A stretch of 43,619 bases of DNA from a virus: positions 1-43,619 of the IMG/VR virus record IMGVR_UViG_3300017786_000024; one strand, written 5' to 3'. The notes below the pieces were generated by a model, which did no database searches, had not been told where the DNA came from, and saw nothing but the letters and a program-made list of their open reading frames with translations. The position numbers were made by a program, and so were the translations under genes. Numbering within the stretch: position 1 is the first letter of the stretch; the number at the start of each line of letters is the position of its first letter. This document shows positions 25,063-32,425 of this stretch, in pieces.

Positions 25063-25503
25063 TCAGTCAATAACAGATGAATCCCTTAAATCAGGAACTG
25101 AAACACCATTATCTTCATCGGCGACATCTATATCAATACCGAAGTCTTTCAGTTCCTGAACGAAGTCGGCATCTTCCTCGTCTTTTATGACAAACTTTGG
25201 TTTCGGTAAACGAGATATCTTTATATCCTCAGCTTCACGAATCGCCATCTCTGAGTCTGCTCCTGGAGCAGGAAAGAAATAGATGCCTTTGTCGATCTTG
25301 TTAATCTTATAATTCCAATTAGGTGTACCGATCTTAGGAAAACTAGGATCTTCAGCATGTTTTTCTTTCAGCTTAACAATCCCTTCAGTACATTTTTCCA
25401 AAGTAATAGCACCACCAGTCTCAAGTTCAGGATAGACAACAATCATGTTATCTACCCATCGCTTTTGAAACTTAGTGAGAAGTTCGTATGGTGTAAGTTC
25501 CAT
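25063..25503 (-). CDS. Hypothetical protein, 146 aa, coupled to the AAA+ gene
   Basis: No family recognised. The first 60 residues are helical with FQKRWVDNMIVVYPE; the last 40 are strongly acidic (DVADEDNGVSVPD). Its ATG overlaps the stop of the CobS/MoxR-like gene by one base, so the two are co-translated. It may be an accessory partner of the AAA+ protein. Confidence 0.6.
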   Translation of the reverse strand: MELTPYELLTKFQKRWVDNMIVVYPELETGGAITLEKCTEGIVKLKEKHAEDPSFPKIGTPNWNYKINKIDKGIYFFPAPGADSEMAIREAEDIKISRLPKPKFVIKDEEDADFVQELKDFGIDIDVADEDNGVSVPDLRDSSVID

Positions 25504-26708
25504 TATTCAGATACCTCTTCAGTAAATGGGTTTCTATCACTATCTTCCTCAGCTGGAGAATCCATTTCCCCAGCAGAGATTTTAGTGTAAAGGTCAAGGA
25601 ATGCCATTTTAGTGACATCATCAAACCTATTCAAGCAAAGTTCAATTGCTTTCTTCTCGTTTTTAAAGATAGAAAAAGCACGAACAATGTGAGTCAACCT
25701 ACGAGTAGTGATATTCTCGTCACACCCACCATCATCAAAAGTCTTACGAACAACTGCTGCCCACTTAACTAAGTTAGAAGCAAAGTCGTCAAGACTTTTA
25801 GATTGGTTGATAGTTTTCTTCTGGTCAGCTAGACCAAAGTGAACGAACAGATTTTTAACAATCTCTAACTCAACTTTTTCAGTTGGGTAAGGTTGGTTAA
25901 AAGTCACAGCAAACCTTTCTAGGAATGCTTCGTTAAGGACATTCGTACCGATGTATCTACCATCGTCAGATCCTTTACCTTTAGTGTTCGCAGTTGCGAA
26001 GATATTAAATCCTGGAGCAGGAGTAATCATTTCATTTTTTAATTTGAAATAAAATGGTTTTCCTTCAAGGATAGGTTGTAAACAAAGAAGTGTATTCGCA
26101 CCACCAGCATCAATCTCATCAAGAAGAAGAGGGATACCAAATCTCATAGCGATTACAATTGGACCTTCTACGATTTCAACATTACCATCGACCAAAGTTT
26201 TAGAACCAATCAACTGGTCTTCATCAGTCATAGTATTTAAGTTGACACGAATTAAAGGTTTTTTCTGCTTAGCACAGATTTGCTCAATGCTAGTAGATTT
26301 ACCATTACCAGTCGGACCTGCTATGTAAGAAGGATAAAACATACCAGACTTCACAATAATTTGTAAGTCACGATAGTTTCCGAAAGGAACATAGTTAGGA
26401 TCCACACATGGAACCAAACTATTTTTATCAACAGTTGTTGAAACAGCTGAAGACTTAGTAGATGGTGTTGATACAGTATCAACAGCAACTGGGTCAGCAA
26501 CTGGTTTAGAAACAGAACCACCTGGAATTACATAAAGTGCTGGTTTGCTGTTAGCAACTTTATTTTCCCAGATAGATCCTGGTACAGAAATACCAGAAGA
26601 TCTGACTTCTAGTATTTGTTTGGCAGTCATTTCACGACTGTCACTTGCTTCAGGAAAAAGCTCAAATGCTCTTTCTAGGAAAGCAGTTTCTTTAGATAAG
26701 TTTGTCAT
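25503..26708 (-). CDS. MoxR/CobS-like AAA+ ATPase, 401 aa
   Basis: Walker A GPTGNGKS at 131-138, Walker B LLLDEID, sensor FATANTKG, and the arginine region LERF. The layout is that of the CobS/MoxR group; marine T4-likes carry this gene, often named cobS. CobS works with CobT, a VWA-domain protein. The 790-aa VWA protein at 29188-31560 is a candidate partner and has an almost identical promoter. Cobaltochelatase activity is unproven; chaperone or remodelling work is as likely. Confidence 0.85.
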   Translation of the reverse strand: MTNLSKETAFLERAFELFPEASDSREMTAKQILEVRSSGISVPGSIWENKVANSKPALYVIPGGSVSKPVADPVAVDTVSTPSTKSSAVSTTVDKNSLVPCVDPNYVPFGNYRDLQIIVKSGMFYPSYIAGPTGNGKSTSIEQICAKQKKPLIRVNLNTMTDEDQLIGSKTLVDGNVEIVEGPIVIAMRFGIPLLLDEIDAGGANTLLCLQPILEGKPFYFKLKNEMITPAPGFNIFATANTKGKGSDDGRYIGTNVLNEAFLERFAVTFNQPYPTEKVELEIVKNLFVHFGLADQKKTINQSKSLDDFASNLVKWAAVVRKTFDDGGCDENITTRRLTHIVRAFSIFKNEKKAIELCLNRFDDVTKMAFLDLYTKISAGEMDSPAEEDSDRNPFTEEVSE

Positions 26709-26728
26709 AATATATACCTCGCTTTAAT

Positions 26729-26835
26729 TTATTAACTTATACAGATGATTCTACTCTCATTTGACCCAAAAGTAAAGTAAAATCGTCCATTTTTTAAGAT
26801 TTTTTTATTATTAAAAAACAACTACTTATAACCTT
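26729..26835 (-). repeat. Promoter-bearing dispersed repeat, copy 2
   Basis: Nearly identical to 31582-31676 over the GACGATTTTACTTTACTTTTGGG core, the TCAAA-GAGAG spacer and the TAGAAT box. Ends just before the AAA+ gene leader. Confidence 0.85.
26748..26776 (-). promoter_or_regulatory. Sigma70-like promoter TTTACT-17-TAGAAT for the AAA+ gene
   Basis: -35 TTTACT at 26771-26776 followed by TTTGGG, -10 TAGAAT at 26748-26753, exact 17-nt spacer. A GAGG ribosome-binding site lies before the ATG at 26708. Confidence 0.85.
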
Positions 26836-26837
26836 TT

Positions 26838-27095
26838 TTACTTTCCTTGTGATAAAAATGCGTCAAAACTTATCTGTCCAGACGAATATTTCCATGTTCC
26901 ATCGGTATTATAGTGGGTTGGAAACTCACCTGTTTTATCATAAGCATCGATAGTCTTACGAATATGGTTTCCTTCCTCATTCTGCATACCCATCAACTGA
27001 TGGAGGACTTTATTGTTTGGATCTTTTCGCCATAATTCAATAGCAAGATAATCCACTACCTTTTCGTCCATTGATGTTTTTATATGTTTTCCCAT
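26838..27095 (-). CDS. Small unknown protein, 85 aa
   Basis: No family recognised. Charged, with one helical segment (VVDYLAIELWRKD) and a polar C-terminus. AAGGAG precedes the ATG, so translation is credible. The stop codon borders repeat copy 2. Confidence 0.55.
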   Translation of the reverse strand: MGKHIKTSMDEKVVDYLAIELWRKDPNNKVLHQLMGMQNEEGNHIRKTIDAYDKTGEFPTHYNTDGTWKYSSGQISFDAFLSQGK

Positions 27096-27178
27096 GTTAT
27101 AGTTCTCCTTGTTAATAATGTCGTATTATCCCTGCGATAATAAAAAAGCAGGTAATTATTTCTAGATAAAATTTAAAC

Positions 27179-27832
27179 CTATTCATATCCGAACCTTTCT
27201 AAGTCTTCTTTGTAATATTTTTCTATTAGTGGTTTGCCTATTTGTAAGTAATCATTATCATCATGTTCTGGCATTCTGCTGGTAATATTTAATTTTTCGC
27301 CACCTTCATCTTCAATCTTCTTTACGAATACATTATCAGCCAACCATAAATGTTGTTGAAGCCATGGTCGATATTCAAAGAAACAATCCATTTCATCATT
27401 TGCTTTTCCTACAGTATCTAACCACTTGTAATAATTTTCAGGATTATTATCTTGAATAAGTGGAGTTATCTTATTGTAAAGCATAGTATCAAACTTTGAC
27501 ATCCCACCCATATAATGTCCAAAATTTTGCGATATTCTTTGTTTGTGTTCATATTGCATAAAGTCTATTCTTTTATCAGTAATATGTTTTTGTGGCATAA
27601 ATTTAAGTTCAAACCAAAACAAATAAATTGACAATAATCTATCATGCGGATTCCTTACATGTGTATATATACAATCATAATCAGCATACTGTTTATCATA
27701 AGGACTATGCTTTCCTGTGGTCACTTCTTTCATATCATTACCATATAGTTCCTTCAGTTTGTACTTCTCAGTCGTACCACCAGCTTTGGGGATATGTATG
27801 TAATAAACTTTTTTAGGAACGATATATGTCAT
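27179..27832 (-). CDS. Sulfotransferase-like protein, 217 aa
   Basis: HIPKAGGTT at 13-21 matches the 5'-phosphosulfate loop, and VRNPHDRLLSIY at 59-70 matches the 3'-phosphate site of PAPS-dependent sulfotransferases (Arg60, Ser68). The rest is divergent. It would transfer sulfate from PAPS to a carbohydrate or other acceptor. The start overlaps the preceding glycosyltransferase-like gene by 4 nt, so the two probably act on the same glycan. Confidence 0.8.
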   Translation of the reverse strand: MTYIVPKKVYYIHIPKAGGTTEKYKLKELYGNDMKEVTTGKHSPYDKQYADYDCIYTHVRNPHDRLLSIYLFWFELKFMPQKHITDKRIDFMQYEHKQRISQNFGHYMGGMSKFDTMLYNKITPLIQDNNPENYYKWLDTVGKANDEMDCFFEYRPWLQQHLWLADNVFVKKIEDEGGEKLNITSRMPEHDDNDYLQIGKPLIEKYYKEDLERFGYE

Positions 27833-28680
27833 TTTATCCAGTCCACTTTATATTTTTTCAAACTTTTAGGATATGCCTTTGGTAGATATGCTCTTACTCT
27901 CGCTAACCAGTTTTCTTTTGGTCTAGAAAAAGAGTAATAATGTATTCCTCTTTCATTTGGTTGATATAAGTATAAGTCATCATCATGTAAATATTGTATC
28001 TTAAACTCTTTTCTTTTGTCAGCCATCAATGCTTCAATATGAAAAATTAGGTCTTCAGCTATTTTAATATCTTCTTTAAACTGTAATTTATAGATTGAAC
28101 CCTTATGAAATCCTATCAATCTATTTAATGTGCCATGCTCATTATTAGGATGCTGATAAAATTTCTGTAATAACTCTCTTAAATCCAACCACTCAGATAT
28201 ATAGGATGTTGGCTTATCGTACTTATCCCCCATATCCTTTCTTATTTGTTCGCTCAGCTGAGCCAGTTCAACCTTTTCATATATCTCATCTTTCCACTTA
28301 TACTTGCCACCTGATGAGAATAAGAAGTCGCCATCGTACTTCCTTTTGAATAACTCAGGCAGTGTAGATCCCCATGCGTCATCGCCATCTATTAGAAAGC
28401 AATAACTAAAGAATCTTAAATTAGTATCCATACCAAAGTTTCTCATCATCAAGTTTTTACCAAATCCTGGATTACCATTACTTCTAGTGCTAGAAAAATA
28501 ATGACAACCTGTTTCTTCACAAGCAATCTTCATCCTATCTGCCCAATTAGTATCATTGGTGTTCGCGTGTACCCATATAGGATATCCTTGACAACTTTTC
28601 ATACAGTTAAGAATATCTTCTTTACTGTGGTTGTCACTGATTAAAATTCCTATGACTGCTGTATAACCTGAGTAGGACAT
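27829..28680 (-). CDS. Glycosyltransferase-like protein with DGDD motif, 283 aa
   Basis: A GT-A-like fold is suggested by the N-terminal TAVIGILISDNHS, a Rossmann-type start, and FLIDGDDAWG with DGDD at 98-101 as the metal site. The start at 28680 (MSYSGYT) is preferred to 28713 to limit overlap with the upstream gene. It is coupled to the sulfotransferase. Likely modifies a phage or host glycan; the acceptor is unknown. Confidence 0.65.
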   Translation of the reverse strand: MSYSGYTAVIGILISDNHSKEDILNCMKSCQGYPIWVHANTNDTNWADRMKIACEETGCHYFSSTRSNGNPGFGKNLMMRNFGMDTNLRFFSYCFLIDGDDAWGSTLPELFKRKYDGDFLFSSGGKYKWKDEIYEKVELAQLSEQIRKDMGDKYDKPTSYISEWLDLRELLQKFYQHPNNEHGTLNRLIGFHKGSIYKLQFKEDIKIAEDLIFHIEALMADKRKEFKIQYLHDDDLYLYQPNERGIHYYSFSRPKENWLARVRAYLPKAYPKSLKKYKVDWIK

Positions 28681-28889
28681 AGATATAAAGGTACACCAGC
28701 ATTCGGTGCCCACTGTTGAGTTTTACTTTGTATTTTAGATATCCGATATGCTTCTTTTTTATCAGAAGTTTCATGGATAACTTTGTTTTGATAATCGCCA
28801 CCATTTTCTATCACATGAAAAGATTTACCTTTTCGCTTTACATGATATCTTAGTTTTGAATTGGGTGGGGGTGTTTTCTCTTTTCTCAT
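28650..28889 (-). CDS. Small DUF2188-like protein, 79 aa
   Basis: The segment LRYHVKRKGKSFHVIENGG...SDKKEAYRIS (residues about 13-53) resembles the short DUF2188 module (YHV...W.V...K.EA). N-terminus is basic and proline-rich. Overlaps both neighbours. Function unknown. Confidence 0.5.
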   Translation of the reverse strand: MRKEKTPPPNSKLRYHVKRKGKSFHVIENGGDYQNKVIHETSDKKEAYRISKIQSKTQQWAPNAGVPLYLCPTQVIQQS

Positions 28890-29191
28890 AAAGAAGTACC
28901 ATATCCTTTCTCTTTAGCATTTATTAAAAGGGTTGCTCGGTCAAAAACCCACGGATCTCTGAGAGGTAAATGATGACCAGTGGATCCATCCCACCGAGCA
29001 AATACTTCATCAAAAAATTCTATTTGACAAAGTAATGGATGTTCGTTTTGCAAATCACGAAGTTCGTCAGCCCACTTCTGCCATGTCGCATCATCGACAA
29101 TGTTGTCATTCATTTCATAATAAATGCAGGAGTGGACTAACATTTGTGTTCGCCTTTGCTTAATCTTTTGTTTTATTTCTTCTTGTGTCAT
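28886..29191 (-). CDS. Stand-alone NAD+-ligase-Ia-like protein, 101 aa
   Basis: Residues about 17-53 (LVHSCIYYEMNDNIVDDATW...ELRDLQNEHP) mirror the Ia domain of NAD+-dependent DNA ligases (Y-x-Y-Y...D-P-x-I-S-D-x-E-Y-D...L-x-x-L-E). The following part is G-S-T-G-H-H-L-P and DPWVFDRA. The ligase catalytic domain is missing, so ligase activity is not expected. It could bind NAD+ or NMN. Overlaps both neighbours by 4 nt. Confidence 0.6.
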   Translation of the reverse strand: MTQEEIKQKIKQRRTQMLVHSCIYYEMNDNIVDDATWQKWADELRDLQNEHPLLCQIEFFDEVFARWDGSTGHHLPLRDPWVFDRATLLINAKEKGYGTSL

Positions 29192-31560
29192 GCTACCCTA
29201 TCTACGAAAGTATTCATAAGAACTTTAGATTGCCTGTTAGTTTTCAAACCTTTAGTGAATTGCCTAGCGATTTGACTAGCAGTTTTTTTCTCGATGTTAT
29301 CAATATCAGTAGCATCTACACTAGCAGGATTTAATTTAGCTGTATCTAAGAAAAACATTTCATCGCGACCGAAGTCAGAGAAAGATCCCCAACCACCATT
29401 CTTACGAATCTCTAATCTAGCTTTATCAAACCCAAACATAGGATATTCACCATTCCCATCGTAAGAAGGATGGTTGTAGTGATAGAACTGTTGCATACCT
29501 CTAAAAGAATTTCTTCCTAGGAAATATCCGATAGTAGTACAACCTCTAGACTTGATAGCATCGAGGAAAGCAAAATCAAAATTATTTCTAGAACCTGAAA
29601 CAACATATTTCTTTTTAGTCACAGGATCTATAAGAGTATCAACATAAGAACCTCTCAAAGGACGACCATTGATATCAGGATACAGTTCCCTTTCAAGTTG
29701 GTAATTAGATTGAATACCTCTACTATATCCAGCACCATCAGTCAAAGTGATAAAGTTTAATTTATCAAGATTATGTTGCTTTTGAAATCTAGAAGTATAA
29801 CCAACCATAATTTCAAGTGCTTCAGTCAAAGGAGTACCTGAAAGTGAAAGGTTGTATGAGTAGTACCATAAGAAAGAGTGTAAGTAAAAACACATTTCAT
29901 CAAACTCTTTATTATTCATCTCATTAGTAAGTAGTTGGTACAACCACATATTTTCTCTTCTAATATGATGTAGTTTTTCATTATTAGCAGATTTTGCAGC
30001 AACCACTTTTTCGTAATCTTCCTGGGATACTAACTCTACAGAATTTTCATTATCATTAGAATATCTGTTATGTACATTATCATGATTAGAAAATGCCAAT
30101 ACTTCGAAAGGAATATTTACTTTACGACAGAAAGTTGAAAGAATAATTACTTGTCTCATAGTATCACGCATAATATTTTGCATAGAACCAGACCAGTCAA
30201 CTAACATAACGAATCCATGATTTTTATCATCAGAAACAACATTAATTCTTTTGAATAAATCTTCAGACAGTTTGTAGTTGTAAAGTTTTTTTACATCTAA
30301 CTGACCAGTCTTAGCAGTTTCAGTACGAGCATACCTTTGAGCAGATTTTTTCATCTCAAACTCTTTTACCATATAATCAATATCAGACTTAATATTGTTC
30401 ATAAAATTATCATAGTCTTCTTTATAGTATGCACCAGACTTATCGCCAAGATATTCTCTACCATAGTAGTCTTTAAATGTTTCTGTATCACCAGCATGCC
30501 AACCACTATCCAAATATACAGACGAACCATTATCTTTAATAACTTTACTATCATTCATAATTTCACTATGAACAGATTCGTTATCACTTTTATAACCATC
30601 GGCTCCTGGAGTTTTAATCTGCTTAAGAATTTTTTTGTAAGAAATTTTAGGATCTACACCCATAGGATATTCTTCCATTTGAACATTTCTAAATATCTTA
30701 CCATCATACTTAGCATGTTCAGTCATCTTAGTATCAAGCGATGCTTGAGTTTGAGATTCTAAAGAAGTATCAGAATATTCAGGAGTTTGGTCAGCTTGAC
30801 CCGAACCACCTTCAAGACCAGATGAGAAACTATCACCATTATCGTCATCGCCTTCTTCAGTTTCAACCTCTTCACTATTAGATTCTGAATCGCTTTCATC
30901 GTATTCAGTATCGTCATCGCTTTCTTTAGTTTCATATTCTTCGTCGAGGTCAGCATCATTCAGGTCACCTGCTTGAGCCATTTGTTCCTGAAGTGCTTCT
31001 TCTTCTTCTTTTTTCTTTTTACGAGCATACTCAGCCAACTCTTTAGCAAGTTCAATAACCTGCGGGAAAGTTTTACAGCTATCAACTCTAGAAACTATTT
31101 TGAATTCTTCATCAGAAAATTTGATACCAGACTTAAGACCAATTTTAAAATACAGGTTAATTTTATCAATTAGGTGTAGAGAGTTTACATCTTTACCTTT
31201 AATTTGAAAGAAGTCATCATCAGCAAGTTTTTTATAACCTTGTAAAAAGTCAGTACGAAGTCCAGGATACTCAGCTTGAATTAGCTTTTCAATACGAACA
31301 TCTTCAATAACATTCGCATAGTTTTTAGTAAGTTTATCCTTCATGACTTCTTCAGTAGCATAATTGGGGTCAGTCCATAAAGCATGACCAACTTCATGAC
31401 CAATCATCAAGTTTTCAACAGTCTCTTCAAGATTTACGAAAGTTGGAAGTGTAAGAACACGATTTTTTACATCGAACGATGCAGTAGGAACTGAAGCACG
31501 AACTACTTGTACATCTTCAGTACTGAGTAATTTAGCAAGTATATCTTTAGAATTATTCAT
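29188..31560 (-). CDS. VWA-domain protein with HExxH-like site, 790 aa (CobT-like)
   Basis: HEVGH at 55-59 in LMIGHEVGHALW is a zinc-metallopeptidase-like motif. The middle (about 195-275) is a long acidic, disordered linker. The C-terminal half has a VWA MIDAS, MLVDWSGSM, near residue 453, then TLTDGAGYS (second MIDAS loop). This layout (acidic linker plus C-terminal VWA) matches CobT-type partners of CobS/MoxR ATPases. An earlier TTG start is rejected because AGAGG precedes the ATG at 31560. It probably acts with the AAA+ protein at 25503-26708. Confidence 0.8.
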   Translation of the reverse strand: MNNSKDILAKLLSTEDVQVVRASVPTASFDVKNRVLTLPTFVNLEETVENLMIGHEVGHALWTDPNYATEEVMKDKLTKNYANVIEDVRIEKLIQAEYPGLRTDFLQGYKKLADDDFFQIKGKDVNSLHLIDKINLYFKIGLKSGIKFSDEEFKIVSRVDSCKTFPQVIELAKELAEYARKKKKEEEEALQEQMAQAGDLNDADLDEEYETKESDDDTEYDESDSESNSEEVETEEGDDDNGDSFSSGLEGGSGQADQTPEYSDTSLESQTQASLDTKMTEHAKYDGKIFRNVQMEEYPMGVDPKISYKKILKQIKTPGADGYKSDNESVHSEIMNDSKVIKDNGSSVYLDSGWHAGDTETFKDYYGREYLGDKSGAYYKEDYDNFMNNIKSDIDYMVKEFEMKKSAQRYARTETAKTGQLDVKKLYNYKLSEDLFKRINVVSDDKNHGFVMLVDWSGSMQNIMRDTMRQVIILSTFCRKVNIPFEVLAFSNHDNVHNRYSNDNENSVELVSQEDYEKVVAAKSANNEKLHHIRRENMWLYQLLTNEMNNKEFDEMCFYLHSFLWYYSYNLSLSGTPLTEALEIMVGYTSRFQKQHNLDKLNFITLTDGAGYSRGIQSNYQLERELYPDINGRPLRGSYVDTLIDPVTKKKYVVSGSRNNFDFAFLDAIKSRGCTTIGYFLGRNSFRGMQQFYHYNHPSYDGNGEYPMFGFDKARLEIRKNGGWGSFSDFGRDEMFFLDTAKLNPASVDATDIDNIEKKTASQIARQFTKGLKTNRQSKVLMNTFVDRVA

Positions 31561-31581
31561 TTTACCTCTCAAATAATTTAA

Positions 31582-31676
31582 TTTATACAGTCATTCTACT
31601 CTCGTTTGACCCAAAAGTAAAGTAAAATCGTCTCTTTTTTTAGATTATTTTATTATATAAAATCAAGTACTTATAA
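31582..31676 (-). repeat. Promoter-bearing dispersed repeat, copy 3
   Basis: Same order as copies 1 and 2: GTTATAAGTACTTG, TATATAATAAAATA, GACGATTTTACTTTAC, promoter, CTGTATAA. It begins immediately at the stop codon of the deformylase gene. Confidence 0.85.
31593..31621 (-). promoter_or_regulatory. Sigma70-like promoter TTTACT-17-TAGAAT for the VWA gene
   Basis: -35 at 31616-31621, -10 at 31593-31598, spacer identical to copy 2 at all but one base. A leader with AGAGG follows. Confidence 0.85.
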
Positions 31677-32243
31677 CTATTGGTTGAAATTACCTCTAAT
31701 TACTTGGGTTGTACGACCACTTTTTGCGTCTTTTTTCATCTTTTTAATGGCTCTATCGAGTTTCATCTTAGATACTCTTTGCGTGAAATCTATTCCTAGC
31801 ATATGGTCATACTCATGTTGGAACACACGAGAGACATAACCAGATAATGTAGTCCTGATTTCTTCGCCTTTAAATGTTTGGTATTTCACTTTGATAAGTC
31901 TAGGTCGAGAAACCATGAGCCAAAGGTTGGGTCTAGATAAACATCCCTCAGTCATTATACTAACTTCTTCTGAAGATTCTAATATCTCAGGGTTGAATAT
32001 AGCCATAGCTGGTAAGTCCATTTGTTCCTCAGCAGTCAATGCGAATACTTTGTATGGTAATCCTATTTGATTGGCTGATAATCCTGCACCCTGTAATTTT
32101 CTAGAAGTCTCAATTAATAACAATCCAAGTTTTGCTGCTTCCTCTTGTGGATTTTCATCAAAGTTCCACTCGTCTTGTGGGGAAGTTAGTAATGGATCGT
32201 TGTATGGTATTAATTCACCTTTTGCATCATCAAGTACATTCAT
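31677..32243 (-). CDS. def: Peptide deformylase, 188 aa
   Basis: All three motifs are intact: GAGLSANQ (52-59), EGCLS with Cys101 (99-103), and HEYDH (143-147) as HExxH. It removes the formyl group from new polypeptides. Phage deformylases are known in marine T4-likes. ATG overlaps the stop of the YdcH-like gene (TAATG). Confidence 0.95.
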   Translation of the reverse strand: MNVLDDAKGELIPYNDPLLTSPQDEWNFDENPQEEAAKLGLLLIETSRKLQGAGLSANQIGLPYKVFALTAEEQMDLPAMAIFNPEILESSEEVSIMTEGCLSRPNLWLMVSRPRLIKVKYQTFKGEEIRTTLSGYVSRVFQHEYDHMLGIDFTQRVSKMKLDRAIKKMKKDAKSGRTTQVIRGNFNQ

Positions 32244-32422
32244 TATGAGATTCCTAGTTTTTTCTCCAGATTAGTAAGTTTATCTTTTAGTTTTAGTTTG
32301 GTAAGTTTTAGTTGTTTGAGTTTTTCAGAGTCAAATCGATGCTTTTCAACTTCTTCATGTATTTCATTATGTTCGTAATTAACTCTATTATATTGTTCCA
32401 TTAGATGTGCTTGTGCGTTCAT
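32243..32422 (-). CDS. YdcH/DUF465-like small protein, 59 aa
   Basis: LKQLKLTKLKLKDKLTNLEKK (residues about 36-56, K/L-rich) matches the DUF465 consensus LKkLKxxKLxLKDxI. An N-terminal helix with MEQYNRVNYEHNEIHEEV precedes it. Lies between gp46 and deformylase with overlap at the stop. Function of the family is unclear. Confidence 0.65.
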   Translation of the reverse strand: MNAQAHLMEQYNRVNYEHNEIHEEVEKHRFDSEKLKQLKLTKLKLKDKLTNLEKKLGIS

Positions 32423-32425
32423 GTA

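Noticed and set aside
27136-27153. CCTGC/GCAGG inverted repeat in the gap before the 85-aa gene
   Set aside because: A 5-bp stem with a long loop and no T-run is too weak to call.
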